The position numbers and the translations under genes were made by a program. 64,000 nucleotides of DNA from positions 1,664,001-1,728,000 of the forward strand of contig CP007051.1 in assembly GCA_000517565.1 (NCBI GenBank), in the 5' to 3' direction. The notes beneath the pieces were generated by a model. It worked only from the letters and a program-made list of their open reading frames with translations, was not told the DNA's origin and did not search any database. Numbering within the stretch: the first letter of the stretch is position 1; every line of letters starts with the position of its first letter. Positions 54,183-63,272 of the stretch are shown here, one piece after another. Source of the stretch: Desulfurella acetivorans A63 (GTDB lineage: Bacteria; Campylobacterota_A; Desulfurellia; Desulfurellales; Desulfurellaceae).

Positions 54183-55679
54183 CTAGTTTTCAACATATCT
54201 ATAGCTTATAGCTTCTTTAATATGAGAGTCTAAAATTATATCACTTTTTGCAAGGTCTGCTATTGTACGAGCAACTTTTAGTACTTTAGTGTAGCTTCTT
54301 GCTGAAAAATGTAAAACTTTCATGGCTTGTTTTAAAGTTTGTTCTGCTTGAAAATCTAATTTACAATATTTTTTAATTAAACGAGGTGTTAATTGAGAAT
54401 TAGTTTTTATTTTTTCTTCAAAAAAACGATTTTTTTGAAATTCTCTTGCTTCTATAACCTTTTGCATTAAATCATAGCTCGTATAGGTAGACTCAGCTTG
54501 TATTATATCATAATCAATTTCTGGCATTTCTACATATAAATCAATTCTATCTAAAAAAGGACCTGAAATTTTACTTCTATATCGTCTTATTTGATCAAAA
54601 CTACATGTGCATTTTTTTACTTTTGAACCATAATAACCACACGGACAAGGGTTTGCAGCACCTATTAGCATAAAGTTTGCTGGATAGTTAACCGTAAATT
54701 TTGCTCTGGATACATTGATATATCCGTTTTCTAAAGGTTGCCTTAATACCTCTATGACATTGCGCTTAAATTCTGGGAGTTCATCCAAAAACAACACACC
54801 ATTATGGGCTAAACTAATCTCGCCAGGTTTTGCATCAGCTCCACCGCCTATTAGGCTAATATCGCTTGCTGTATGGTGTGGAGCTCTAAATGGCCTTTTT
54901 GTTATAACGCTACCTTTTGACAAACCTGCAACACTGTATATTTTTGTTGTTTCTATAATTTCTTCTTCGCTCATAGGCGGCATTATGGTAGGTATTCTTT
55001 GTGCAAGCATGCTTTTGCCTGTGCCTGGTGGACCTATAAGCATTATATTGTGAAAACCACTTACTGCAATGAGCGCGGCTCTGATTGCTCTGTGTTGGCC
55101 TTTTATTTCTGAAAAATCCACTTCATAATCAACTTTTTCAAAAACAATATTTGCTTCATACAATTTAGCATCCACATAACCATTTAAAAAACCTAGCACT
55201 TGCGATAGATTGTCAAACGCGTAAATGCTAGCTTTTGCAAGTGAAGCTTCATATGCATTTTCTTTTGCTACAACAAGATTTAAATTGTGTTTTTTTGCAT
55301 GTATAGAAATTGGTAAAATACCGCTTACAGGTCGTAATTTTCCATCAAGAGACAATTCTGCTGCAAATAAAAATTCTTCTAAGTTTTTTGAGATTTCAAC
55401 GCCATTTACAATTGCAATAGCAATTGCTATAGGTAAGTCAAACTGTGAGCCTTCTTTTTTAACATCTGCCGGCGATAAATTTACTGTAAGCCTTGTTGCT
55501 TTAAACGGTATCGAACTGTTTAAAAGTGCACTCCTTACGCGTTCTTTGCTTTCTTTTATTGCATTATCCGCCAATCCCACAATGACAAATGCAGGAAGGC
55601 CTTTTGAACTATCAACCTCTACTTCAACACCGTATGCATTTATACCAAAAACAAATGCACTTTTAAGTTTTACAAACAT
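54183..55679 (-). CDS. comM: ComM/YifB AAA+ protein (Mg-chelatase family)
   Basis: A 498-aa protein. The N-terminal Lon-protease-like fold (VEVDSSKGLPAFVIVGLAD) is followed by an AAA+ ATPase with Walker A GPPGTGKS, Walker B LFLDELPEF and the arginine-finger region, and by a C-terminal Mg_chelatase_C domain (ARSYTKVLKVARTIADL). The zinc-binding cysteines ANPCPCGYYG and CTCS are present. ComM is a branch-migration helicase that promotes integration of DNA during natural transformation. It begins right after the Fn3 lipoprotein stop. Confidence 0.95.
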   Translation of the reverse strand: MFVKLKSAFVFGINAYGVEVEVDSSKGLPAFVIVGLADNAIKESKERVRSALLNSSIPFKATRLTVNLSPADVKKEGSQFDLPIAIAIAIVNGVEISKNLEEFLFAAELSLDGKLRPVSGILPISIHAKKHNLNLVVAKENAYEASLAKASIYAFDNLSQVLGFLNGYVDAKLYEANIVFEKVDYEVDFSEIKGQHRAIRAALIAVSGFHNIMLIGPPGTGKSMLAQRIPTIMPPMSEEEIIETTKIYSVAGLSKGSVITKRPFRAPHHTASDISLIGGGADAKPGEISLAHNGVLFLDELPEFKRNVIEVLRQPLENGYINVSRAKFTVNYPANFMLIGAANPCPCGYYGSKVKKCTCSFDQIRRYRSKISGPFLDRIDLYVEMPEIDYDIIQAESTYTSYDLMQKVIEAREFQKNRFFEEKIKTNSQLTPRLIKKYCKLDFQAEQTLKQAMKVLHFSARSYTKVLKVARTIADLAKSDIILDSHIKEAISYRYVEN

Positions 55680-56903
55680 TCACTGACTTCTAGTTTTTAT
55701 AGATACGGTTTGACTATCCGGACTTACCTGGCCCCATTTATCAACTGCTTTTACCCAATAATAATATGTGGTATCTGGCTTTACCTTGTCATCAATGTAT
55801 GATGTGCCTTGAACTTTTGCGATTTCATTTGTTATAAATAAATAATACCTTCTAAAAAGTTCGTAGTAGGCTATATCGTTTCCTGAACTTGCCCACTCAA
55901 TTTTTACTGCTCCATTTGGTAATTGCTCAGCTTTTATGCCTTTTGGAGCTTCTGGTATAGGAAATGTTTTGCCTTGAACAATTTCTGAATCCGGGCTTTC
56001 AATACCACTTGCATCAATTGCTTTTACCATAAATAAGTATATTTTCCCTGGTTCTAGGTTTTTAATGGTATATTCAAGCACAGATGATTTTACTTTACCT
56101 GCATAAGCCATAGAAGAAGGACTGTTGCCATAATAAACCTCATAATAGGCTACATCTTTTGTAGGACTTGGAAACCAATAAACTGTTATTGTGCCAGCAC
56201 CTGTTGGCAAAGCTTTTAGTGAAAGTGGTGGTATTGGTTTGTTTTGAGTTGTTCCAGAAACATAAGAGCTTGGCGGGCTTTCTACACCTTTGTAGTTAAT
56301 ACTTGATACTTCATAATAATAAGTAACTCCATCTTGAAGACCTGTATCTGTGTATGTTGTATTTTCTCTACCATTTAACCTTTTTATAGCTTTAAAAGGG
56401 CCTAATTGCGTTTGCGCTCTATAGAGCATGTACCCAGAAATAGACATATCATTAGAAGGTTGCCACTGCAAAATCAAGCTATGTGGAAGTCCACTAATTA
56501 CCTTTAGGCCTTCTGGAGGGTTTGGTCTTGGCAAAGTAGTAGCTGATACCTGTGTAAATGGACCTACACCTTGATCATTAAATGCTGCTATCCTATAATA
56601 ATACGTAGCATTGTTTTCCAAAGTGGACAAAATACCACCTGTATCAGTATAACTTGATTGCAAATTGTTGTTAATTTGTGTTAAAAACTCGAATTTTCCC
56701 GTAGGAGAACCTGATCTATAAATTACATAACCTTTTATGTTGGTGTTTGTAATAGGAATCCACGTTAGAGTAACAGACTGTATACCGCCTTTTGCAGCTG
56801 TAATCTGTACATTTGGCAAACTAGGATTAGTTTTTGTTATCTGCACAGTTGAACAAGACGATAAAAATAGAATACCAAAAAGTACCAAAAACCATTTTTT
56901 CAT
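55680..56903 (-). CDS. Fibronectin type III repeat lipoprotein
   Basis: A 407-aa exported lipoprotein: signal peptide with lipobox LSSC (Cys about 17), then four fibronectin type III domains of about 90-95 residues each, recognised by repeated TYYYRIAAFND-, TYYYEVSSINY-, IYLFMVKAID- and TYYYWVKAVD-like strands. Comparable Fn3 lipoproteins are common in Campylobacterota. Likely role is binding or scaffolding at the outer membrane. A GGAGGG Shine-Dalgarno precedes ATG 56903. A TATACT -10 candidate lies about 40 nt upstream. Confidence 0.9.
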   Translation of the reverse strand: MKKWFLVLFGILFLSSCSTVQITKTNPSLPNVQITAAKGGIQSVTLTWIPITNTNIKGYVIYRSGSPTGKFEFLTQINNNLQSSYTDTGGILSTLENNATYYYRIAAFNDQGVGPFTQVSATTLPRPNPPEGLKVISGLPHSLILQWQPSNDMSISGYMLYRAQTQLGPFKAIKRLNGRENTTYTDTGLQDGVTYYYEVSSINYKGVESPPSSYVSGTTQNKPIPPLSLKALPTGAGTITVYWFPSPTKDVAYYEVYYGNSPSSMAYAGKVKSSVLEYTIKNLEPGKIYLFMVKAIDASGIESPDSEIVQGKTFPIPEAPKGIKAEQLPNGAVKIEWASSGNDIAYYELFRRYYLFITNEIAKVQGTSYIDDKVKPDTTYYYWVKAVDKWGQVSPDSQTVSIKTRSQ

Positions 56904-56976
56904 ATATTTACCCTCCAGGTAAGTTTATCTAATTAGAGTATACAATTTTTACCAATTTTGCAACTAAAAAACACTT

Positions 56977-58983
56977 TCAAACCTTTTTAATGTTTACACC
57001 ACTTGAAAAAAACACTGCCCCGCCTCCAATATCAGACAATTTATCACTTGTTAGTGTGTTTATTGGCTGTTTGTTAATATAATCATCTACCCAATAAAGC
57101 CCTCGTGCAACCAAAACTCCTTCTTTTACATCATCGCTTATCATGGCTTTTAAAATACAACTACCCTGTTCGTTAAAAATTTCCACATTACAATTATCTT
57201 TTAGATCGTACTTTATAGCATCCTTTGGATTTATTTTTACATATGGTGCGTATTCTTTTTCTTTTAATTTATTGACATGCGCAAAAGTAGAATTTAAAAA
57301 ATGCTTATTTGGCGGACTGATTAAAATGAAAGGGTAATTTAGAGTCAAGGCAGTGCACTCTGGCAAACCAGTACCTGCCAAATTGATTGCCTCTGGGTTT
57401 TCAAATTGAATTTTTTCGGTTTTGGTGTATGCAGAATCTGTGTAGGGAAAATCAATATATTCTAATTCAATAAATTTTTCTTTTAAAAGCCTATTTAATG
57501 ATATATTATGCCTTTTAAAATATTCGCTATCCAAAGCCTGGTCTGCAAGATCATAAACATTATCTTTAAAACAATCTTGGCTAAAACCAAAAGCTTGAGC
57601 AAGCATACTGAATACTTCAATATTTGGCTTAGATTGACCTAATGGTTCAATTACTCGATTTGCAAAAGCAATCACATTGTGCCAATAGCTAATATAGAGA
57701 TCTTCATGCTCAAATGATGTAGTTGAAGGTAAAACAATATCTGCATATTTTGCAGTATCACTCCATAGTCTTTCATGTACCACAACAAATAAATCTTCCC
57801 TTTCAAAACCTTTCTTTACAAGATTATGATTTGGTGCTACAACTAAAGGATTTGAGTTGTAAACATAAATGGACTTTATAGGGTTTTTATTGTCTGTTAA
57901 AGCCTTTCCTAATTCTACCATATTTATCGATCTGGGTTTTTTATTAAGTAAATCTGGCCTTTCAAGCAATGTTTTGTTAATTGGAAAATACCCAGAATTT
58001 GATTTTAAAGACCCACCTTCTTTGTATTTCCATGAGCCAACTAGCGCTGGTAACAAGCTAATCGCCCATGTATTAAAACCGCCATTTAAATGGTGTTGCA
58101 AGCCATTTCCTATTCTAATAAAGCCAGGCTTTATTGTAGCATATTCAATTGCAAGTTTGTTTAATTGTTCTTTGCTTAAACCTGTTTGTTTACTCACTGT
58201 ATCTGGAGCATACTTTTTTACCAATTCCTTAAATTTATCAAAACCAACTGTATTGCTTTCAATAAATTCTTTGTCATATAAATTTTCATTTATGATTATA
58301 TTTGCAATACCAAGAGCTAAAACTCCATCACTGGCAGACATTATATGGTAAAATTCATCAGCAAAATTTGCAGTTTCATTTTTTTCTACATCAATGCTAA
58401 TTATTTTTGCACCATTTAAGCGTGCTCTTTGGGCAAAAATAGCCTGGTGTAGGTTTGTTACTATAGCGTTTATACCCCAAAAAATAATAAATTTAGAGTT
58501 TTGAGTATATATAGGATTAGTACCAATTGCTTTGCCATATGCCAGCTCGAAGCCTTTGCTTCCTGCTGCTGAACAAATTGTGCGCAAAAGTTGTGCAGAC
58601 TGAAGTTTATTAAAAAAACGCCTATCCATGCTTGCCTTATTAAGTACACCTTCTGTGCCTGCATAAGAGTAAGGTAAAATAGAATCGCTTTGGTAATGCT
58701 TTAAAATATTTTGCCACCTTTCCACTATAGTTTTTATAGCTTCTTTCCAACTAATGCGCTCAAAAGATAAATTTCCTTTTTTGCCAACTCTTTTATATGG
58801 GTACAAAACTCTTTTATCTGAGTATATGACATCTCTGTAAAAGTAGGTTTTGTTGCATATTGAACCTTGTGTAAAAACATGGTCTTTGTTCCCAGAAATT
58901 TTTACTACCATATTGTCTTTGATCTCTACTTCTAAAGCACAGGCATCCGGACAATCATGTGGACATACACTAAAACACTTCAT
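56977..58983 (-). CDS. Molybdopterin-dependent oxidoreductase, cytoplasmic
   Basis: A 668-aa protein of the molybdopterin oxidoreductase (DMSO reductase) superfamily. An N-terminal [4Fe-4S] motif C7-x3-C11-x3-C15-x27-C43 is in VCPHDCPDAC, and the C-terminal dinucleotide-binding domain is intact (VNKLKEKEYAPYVKINPKDA, NVEIFNEQG). It lacks a Tat signal, so it is cytoplasmic. I start at ATG 58983; a longer frame upstream would run through the divergent promoter and has no family match. No partner Fe-S subunit is adjacent. Physiological substrate is unknown. The -10 is 7 nt before the ATG. Confidence 0.88.
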   Translation of the reverse strand: MKCFSVCPHDCPDACALEVEIKDNMVVKISGNKDHVFTQGSICNKTYFYRDVIYSDKRVLYPYKRVGKKGNLSFERISWKEAIKTIVERWQNILKHYQSDSILPYSYAGTEGVLNKASMDRRFFNKLQSAQLLRTICSAAGSKGFELAYGKAIGTNPIYTQNSKFIIFWGINAIVTNLHQAIFAQRARLNGAKIISIDVEKNETANFADEFYHIMSASDGVLALGIANIIINENLYDKEFIESNTVGFDKFKELVKKYAPDTVSKQTGLSKEQLNKLAIEYATIKPGFIRIGNGLQHHLNGGFNTWAISLLPALVGSWKYKEGGSLKSNSGYFPINKTLLERPDLLNKKPRSINMVELGKALTDNKNPIKSIYVYNSNPLVVAPNHNLVKKGFEREDLFVVVHERLWSDTAKYADIVLPSTTSFEHEDLYISYWHNVIAFANRVIEPLGQSKPNIEVFSMLAQAFGFSQDCFKDNVYDLADQALDSEYFKRHNISLNRLLKEKFIELEYIDFPYTDSAYTKTEKIQFENPEAINLAGTGLPECTALTLNYPFILISPPNKHFLNSTFAHVNKLKEKEYAPYVKINPKDAIKYDLKDNCNVEIFNEQGSCILKAMISDDVKEGVLVARGLYWVDDYINKQPINTLTSDKLSDIGGGAVFFSSGVNIKKV

Positions 58984-58990
58984 GGTACTT

Positions 58991-59033
58991 ATTATATTTT
59001 CGATTTTTAAAAAAACAACTTTTTGTATATAAT
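58991..59033. promoter_or_regulatory. Divergent promoters for the molybdopterin gene and epmA
   Basis: On the minus strand TATAAT (58996-58991) lies 7 nt before ATG 58983, with a TTGTTT-like -35 at a 16-nt spacer. On the plus strand TATAAT (59028-59033) lies 8 nt before ATG 59042, with only a weak -35. Neither gene has a Shine-Dalgarno; both transcripts look leaderless within this 58-nt interval. Confidence 0.65.
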
Positions 59034-59041
59034 AAAAAGCC

Positions 59042-60043
59042 ATGAAAGCAGGTCGTATTGTAAAAATTTCAAAACAAACTACACTTGTTTTGTCTAATAA
59101 TAATCTAATAACTTTTCCTTTCAAAAGTAAACACAGTTTAAATGATATAATCGATGAAAACGATAATTTACTTGTAAAATCATATAAATCAATCGATTTT
59201 AAAAATGCTTTAGAGAAAATAAACAAAAAGTATCTTCTAATAGATAAAACAAAACAGTTTTTCAAACAACAGGGCTTTTTAGAAGCATTAACACCCAAAT
59301 TAAAAAAATTATATTTAAACGAAAGACATATTAAAAAAATCAAAACAAGGTATGGATACCTGGTGCCTTCATTTGAAATTGAACATAAAAAACTATTATG
59401 TCTTGGTTTTGAAAAAGTATTTGAATTGAATTTTGCCTACAGGGATGATTTTGAAGACAAATTCCACAGTAAAGAATTTTTAATGCTTGAATGGTATAGA
59501 GCTTATGCAAAACCTGAAGATATTTTTGAAGATTTCAAAGAGTTATGCAAGTTTTTAAACGATTCTAAAGATATTTTAGAATTAGATTCAAAGCATATTA
59601 ATCTTGATCGTTTTGAATTTTTTTCTTACGAAGAGTTGTTTTTAAAATATTTAGGTTTAGATATTTTGCACTTTTTTGATAAGAAAAAAATAATATCAAA
59701 ATATAATTTAGAAGCAAATTTAACTAAATCTCAGGTACTTGATTACTTATTTGCAACACACATAGAAAAACACCTTGGCAATAATTGCATAAATATTGTG
59801 TACAATTTCCCCGACTTTACATTTCTTGCAAAAAAAGAAGGCAAATATGCAAAAAGATATGAGTTTTACATTAATGGCATAGAAATAGCCAATTGCTATG
59901 ATGAAGAAAATGATTTTTTAAGGCTTGAAAAATATTTCAATAAACAAACAGATCCGGAATTTGTAGATTATATGGCTTTTGGTATGCCAAAAGCAAGTGG
60001 CATTGCTCTTGGATTTGACAGATTGTTAAAGTTAATAATGTGA
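59042..60043 (+). CDS. epmA: EF-P lysine ligase-like (EpmA/GenX) class II synthetase paralogue
   Basis: A 333-aa class II aminoacyl-tRNA-synthetase catalytic domain without the anticodon-binding domain of LysRS, as in EpmA. Motif 2 is FAYRDDFEDKFHSKEFLMLEWYR, split here as AYRDDFED and FLMLEWYRAY; YEFYINGIEIANCYDEE holds substrate residues; and motif 3 is GIALGFDRLLKL. EpmA attaches (R)-beta-lysine to elongation factor P. No EF-P or EpmB gene is in the window. Its last 76 nt overlap, on the opposite strand, the end of the XRE-cupin gene. Confidence 0.85.
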   Translation: MKAGRIVKISKQTTLVLSNNNLITFPFKSKHSLNDIIDENDNLLVKSYKSIDFKNALEKINKKYLLIDKTKQFFKQQGFLEALTPKLKKLYLNERHIKKIKTRYGYLVPSFEIEHKKLLCLGFEKVFELNFAYRDDFEDKFHSKEFLMLEWYRAYAKPEDIFEDFKELCKFLNDSKDILELDSKHINLDRFEFFSYEELFLKYLGLDILHFFDKKKIISKYNLEANLTKSQVLDYLFATHIEKHLGNNCINIVYNFPDFTFLAKKEGKYAKRYEFYINGIEIANCYDEENDFLRLEKYFNKQTDPEFVDYMAFGMPKASGIALGFDRLLKLIM

Positions 60044-60609
60044 TTTAGTGTTTTTTTAAAAACAAGTATTTTAAAACTTGATGGTGGTGCAACAATCCAT
60101 ATTGTTTCAACATCACAATCGCCTACGTTTTTATAGTAATGCATCAAAGAAGAAGAAAAGTAAAAACTATCAACTTTTTCTAAAACGCATACTTCATCTG
60201 CAACTCTCAATTCTAGTTTTCCATTTAAAATATATCCAAACTCTTCACCTTTGTGTCTGTGCCATCCGTTTGAATCACTGTTTACAGGTATAATTTTATA
60301 GGCAGGTTCCATCAATTTATTTGAAGGGTCTTTTACCAACAACTCTCTTATTACTTTATTATTAGGGTACACTATACGTGTGCGCTTTTCTTTTTTAACA
60401 AATATTTGTTCATCATTATCATTTAAGTATTCTTCATGTTGTATTTCCAGAATCTCAAAAAGCCTTCTTAAAACTTTCGCTGAGGGATTTACTTTATTTT
60501 TTTCTATCAATGATAGGTAATTAGGAGAGCATTTTACTAATTCTGCTAGTACTTTAAGAGTTATGTTTCTTTTTTTGCGCTCATATTTTATTTGTTCTCC
60601 AATATCCAT
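59968..60609 (-). CDS. XRE-family regulator with C-terminal cupin
   Basis: A 213-aa transcription factor. The N-terminal HTH (about 5-60) includes ITLKVLAELVKCSPNYLSLIEKNK, and the cupin domain (about 115-185) has GWHRHKGEEFGYILNGKLELRV. Relatives (PuuR/SutR-type) sense small ligands through the cupin. The final about 25 residues lie beyond the cupin and are encoded antisense to the 3' end of epmA, so the tail may be a read-through extension. It ends a run with the YgiT-type gene downstream-to-upstream (6-nt gap). Confidence 0.88.
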   Translation of the reverse strand: MDIGEQIKYERKKRNITLKVLAELVKCSPNYLSLIEKNKVNPSAKVLRRLFEILEIQHEEYLNDNDEQIFVKKEKRTRIVYPNNKVIRELLVKDPSNKLMEPAYKIIPVNSDSNGWHRHKGEEFGYILNGKLELRVADEVCVLEKVDSFYFSSSLMHYYKNVGDCDVETIWIVAPPSSFKILVFKKTLNHIINFNNLSNPRAMPLAFGIPKAI

Positions 60610-60615
60610 AACCTG

Positions 60616-60945
60616 TTATGTAAAGATTTTTAGTGGTGCATCTTCTTTCTTTTTAATATCACCTCTTTTTATGGCTTCTTCTATATCTATTTGCTTCTGT
60701 TCTTGAAGTTTTCTTAAATATTCTTTTTCATCTTTTATACGACCACGTTCTTTTGCTACCTGAAGGAGTTTTTCGCCAATTTTTCTGCCTGCATGTCGTA
60801 TAGTTTCTTCTGGAAAATACACAGCACCACACCCAGGACAGCTGTAAACCTCTACATCTGGCACAACAAGCATTTCGCCTTTAACGGGTCTTTTAAATGG
60901 GGTTTTAGTTTTAACCATTTCTTTACCACAATACTTACATCTCAT
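60616..60945 (-). CDS. YgiT/MqsA-type zinc-finger protein
   Basis: A 109-aa protein with two CxxC pairs (CKYCGKEM and CPGCGAVYF, about residues 3-45), the YgiT-type zinc finger, followed by a Lys/Glu-rich helical C-terminus. There is no HTH, unlike the full MqsA antitoxin, and no MqsR toxin partner nearby. ATG 60945 is chosen because AGGAGT ends five bases upstream. It lies between the CoA-transferase terminator and the XRE-cupin gene, and may be cotranscribed with the latter. Confidence 0.75.
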   Translation of the reverse strand: MRCKYCGKEMVKTKTPFKRPVKGEMLVVPDVEVYSCPGCGAVYFPEETIRHAGRKIGEKLLQVAKERGRIKDEKEYLRKLQEQKQIDIEEAIKRGDIKKKEDAPLKIFT

Positions 60946-60968
60946 GTGCAACTCCTTATAAAAATATA

Positions 60969-60986
60969 GAGGGGCAAAAGCCCCCT
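60969..60986 (-). terminator. Terminator after the CoA-transferase pair
   Basis: Stem AGGGGC/GCCCCCT with a 4-nt loop at 60970-60986, read on the minus strand just after the stop at 60997 and followed by CTATATTTTT. It separates the CoA-transferase genes from the YgiT-type gene and may act as a partial terminator. Confidence 0.7.
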
Positions 60987-60996
60987 ATTAACATGA

Positions 60997-62034
60997 TTAA
61001 CCTTTAACTTTAACTCTCCAAGGCTTGCCATGTTCTTTCTCGTAAGCAACTTCACGAACAGTTTTTCTTTTCAGGTAAATTCTTGTTGGATCAACTATCA
61101 TTCTTAGCACTTTCAATTGCTCATGCGAAGGTGATGGTGTTGTTGGAACATCATCTGTAGGTTTCAAAACCTTACCACTTTTGTCTTTCAGTTCCCACAT
61201 AACATTTTCTATAACATCTTTTAAGCTTACATCCGGGTGAACGCTTCTTAGTCTCATATCATAGATGCCTTCTTCTGGGAAGTTTTCCATAATGCAAAGG
61301 TCAGATACCATCAAACCTTTGCCACCTCTTGGGATTCCGTAATCCCACCTAGACTCACCTTCTGGACCTCTTGCTGCACCCAATGTAGTCTTAAATTGAA
61401 CACTATACGGAAATCGTCTTTTTTCTTGAACCATAACACTCAAGATAAAATCAGACTGTGTACCAATTGGGTTTGAGCCACCAGAACCTGTAAATATCAC
61501 ATTTGGACCCTTGCCAGTACCGGACGCAATAGACGTCCATTGGTTGCGAGGTGCTTCCCAAAGACCCGTTGCGTTAATATTGCCATACTCATCGTACTCT
61601 GCGCCACCTAAGCCACCACCTGTAACATATCCGCGTTGTTCGTATGTGCCAAATGCATCCATCATTGACAAAGCAGTAGAAGCCATATAAGCACCCCTAA
61701 TGTCGGCAACAGATACTGGTATGTGCTCAAAGTGTGGATCTAACATGCCTGCTTCCATAACTATAATGGCGTCTGGGTTTACTGTGTGCTGTGCAAGTGT
61801 CATTGTAAGCACAGGCAAACCAGTACCAATAAACATTGATGCTCCTTTTGGTATCATTGTCGAGCTTGCAATAGCAAGTAACTCCATTGTTGTAAACTCA
61901 TCTGGTGGAATATCGTTTTCTTTGCAATAAGCTTCGTAGTCTGTATCGCTAATGCCACTACTAAAAGCTTTAACCCTATTTTCAATTTCTTCAACAGTTG
62001 GTATATGCACTGGTATAATAGCTTTTTTATTCAT
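60997..62034 (-). CDS. Family I CoA-transferase, beta subunit
   Basis: A 345-aa subunit of the glutaconate CoA-transferase type. The conserved region PDAIIVMEAGMLDP contains the glutamate expected to form the acyl-CoA ester intermediate (Glu in VMEAG). TGGGLGGAEYDEYGN and FTGSGGSNPIGTQSDF are glycine-rich CoA loops. It moves CoA between carboxylic acids; the substrate is unknown. The start codon has a GGAGGAG Shine-Dalgarno. It follows the alpha subunit by 14 nt. Confidence 0.9.
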   Translation of the reverse strand: MNKKAIIPVHIPTVEEIENRVKAFSSGISDTDYEAYCKENDIPPDEFTTMELLAIASSTMIPKGASMFIGTGLPVLTMTLAQHTVNPDAIIVMEAGMLDPHFEHIPVSVADIRGAYMASTALSMMDAFGTYEQRGYVTGGGLGGAEYDEYGNINATGLWEAPRNQWTSIASGTGKGPNVIFTGSGGSNPIGTQSDFILSVMVQEKRRFPYSVQFKTTLGAARGPEGESRWDYGIPRGGKGLMVSDLCIMENFPEEGIYDMRLRSVHPDVSLKDVIENVMWELKDKSGKVLKPTDDVPTTPSPSHEQLKVLRMIVDPTRIYLKRKTVREVAYEKEHGKPWRVKVKG

Positions 62035-62048
62035 CTTTCTCCTCCTTT

Positions 62049-63272
62049 TTATATTGGCCTGTATTGATCTGGCTTGTATCCATATTTTGTATCTGCTATA
62101 AGCTCATACAGTCTTGCAAAACCTGTTGCACCACTTGGGCATTCGTATTTGGCTTTGATTTTGCCAAACTCAAATTTATCTGTTCCAACTTTGTTTTGCA
62201 AGAAATCCCACTCATCTTTACCCACTATTTCATGCCAGTAATCAGCCAAAGCTTTCCTACCATCTGGTGTATCAGCTGCACGGTTTGCTTGAATATAGAA
62301 TTTCCACCACATCCAATCATAGTCATACAGGTAAGTCACATTTGTTGGGTAGCCACCCCATGGTGTTTCTACAATTGCATCAACATGTATCATTGGAATC
62401 TGGTTTTCAGATGGTCTAAATCTCAATTCTTCTTCTGGTACTATCTTTTCGGTAGCAATTACTAAGTATTTTGCACTCAGTGATTGCTCAACATCCGGCA
62501 CAAGCAAACCTTCAATTCGTGCTGTACCTTTATTACCGCACCTTTGAACATGTGTAGTTGCAAGATAAGGTATTGAAGGTGGATACAAAACAGCTTTTAC
62601 GCCTGGTTTTCCTGTATATTTTGTAGCCTGTTTTCTTAATTTTTCATAATATATACCATCTTCTTCTGCTGCAGTTTTATTCCATGTGGTATCTGGTACA
62701 TCGCCTGGTGACCACTTATTTTCTGGGTCATATTGGTGAGGTCTAAGTCCCCAACCATCAAACGGGTCATCTATAATTACCTGTCTGGCTGGTGGGATAT
62801 CCGGGTGGATCCACATACCTTTTTCGTTTTTGCCTCTAAGACCTGCTTTACCAAAAATATCGTATTCAATTAAATCAGAACCTATATCTGTCATACCTGT
62901 TGCAAACTGCATTCCAAAGCGTCCAGCATGTGTCCTGAGTGCCCAGGAATAGTTAGAAAATAGCATATATGCACTGATGTCGCCATCCTCTAAGCCTTTT
63001 CTAATCTCGTAAGAAACTGGTTGTATAGTTTCAAGTCCAATATATGTCATTTCAATCCAATCAAGTTGCCCAGCGCCTGCCATCATCATAACAGGTGTAG
63101 CGCCTGCGTTTGTTTGCAAATATAGATTAGGTATATTTTGTCTGATTACTTCTCTTGGAATTGATGCATTGGTCCTTGTATAACCAAATCCACCCACAAC
63201 CCAAGCCCTGTGTGGCTTAACAAACTTGCTTACCACTTCTTTGATGGACATTATTTTACTTGCTTCTGCCAT
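62049..63272 (-). CDS. Family I CoA-transferase, alpha subunit (long)
   Basis: A 407-aa alpha subunit, longer than the roughly 320 aa of glutaconate CoA-transferase GctA. The N-terminal VVGGFGYTRTNASIPREVIR is the CoA-binding start. An insert between about 175 and 245 (HPDIPPARQVIIDDPFDGWG onward, with WSPGDVPDTTWNKTAAEEDG) is rich in Pro, Asp and Trp and may shape substrate choice. It overlaps the upstream small gene by 17 nt and has GGAGG before the ATG. Confidence 0.88.
   Translation of the reverse strand: MAEASKIMSIKEVVSKFVKPHRAWVVGGFGYTRTNASIPREVIRQNIPNLYLQTNAGATPVMMMAGAGQLDWIEMTYIGLETIQPVSYEIRKGLEDGDISAYMLFSNYSWALRTHAGRFGMQFATGMTDIGSDLIEYDIFGKAGLRGKNEKGMWIHPDIPPARQVIIDDPFDGWGLRPHQYDPENKWSPGDVPDTTWNKTAAEEDGIYYEKLRKQATKYTGKPGVKAVLYPPSIPYLATTHVQRCGNKGTARIEGLLVPDVEQSLSAKYLVIATEKIVPEEELRFRPSENQIPMIHVDAIVETPWGGYPTNVTYLYDYDWMWWKFYIQANRAADTPDGRKALADYWHEIVGKDEWDFLQNKVGTDKFEFGKIKAKYECPSGATGFARLYELIADTKYGYKPDQYRPI

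Noticed and set aside
58984-59343. 120-residue N-terminal extension of the molybdopterin oxidoreductase
   Set aside because: It would run antisense through epmA and its promoter and has no family similarity; the [4Fe-4S] motif begins right after ATG 58983.
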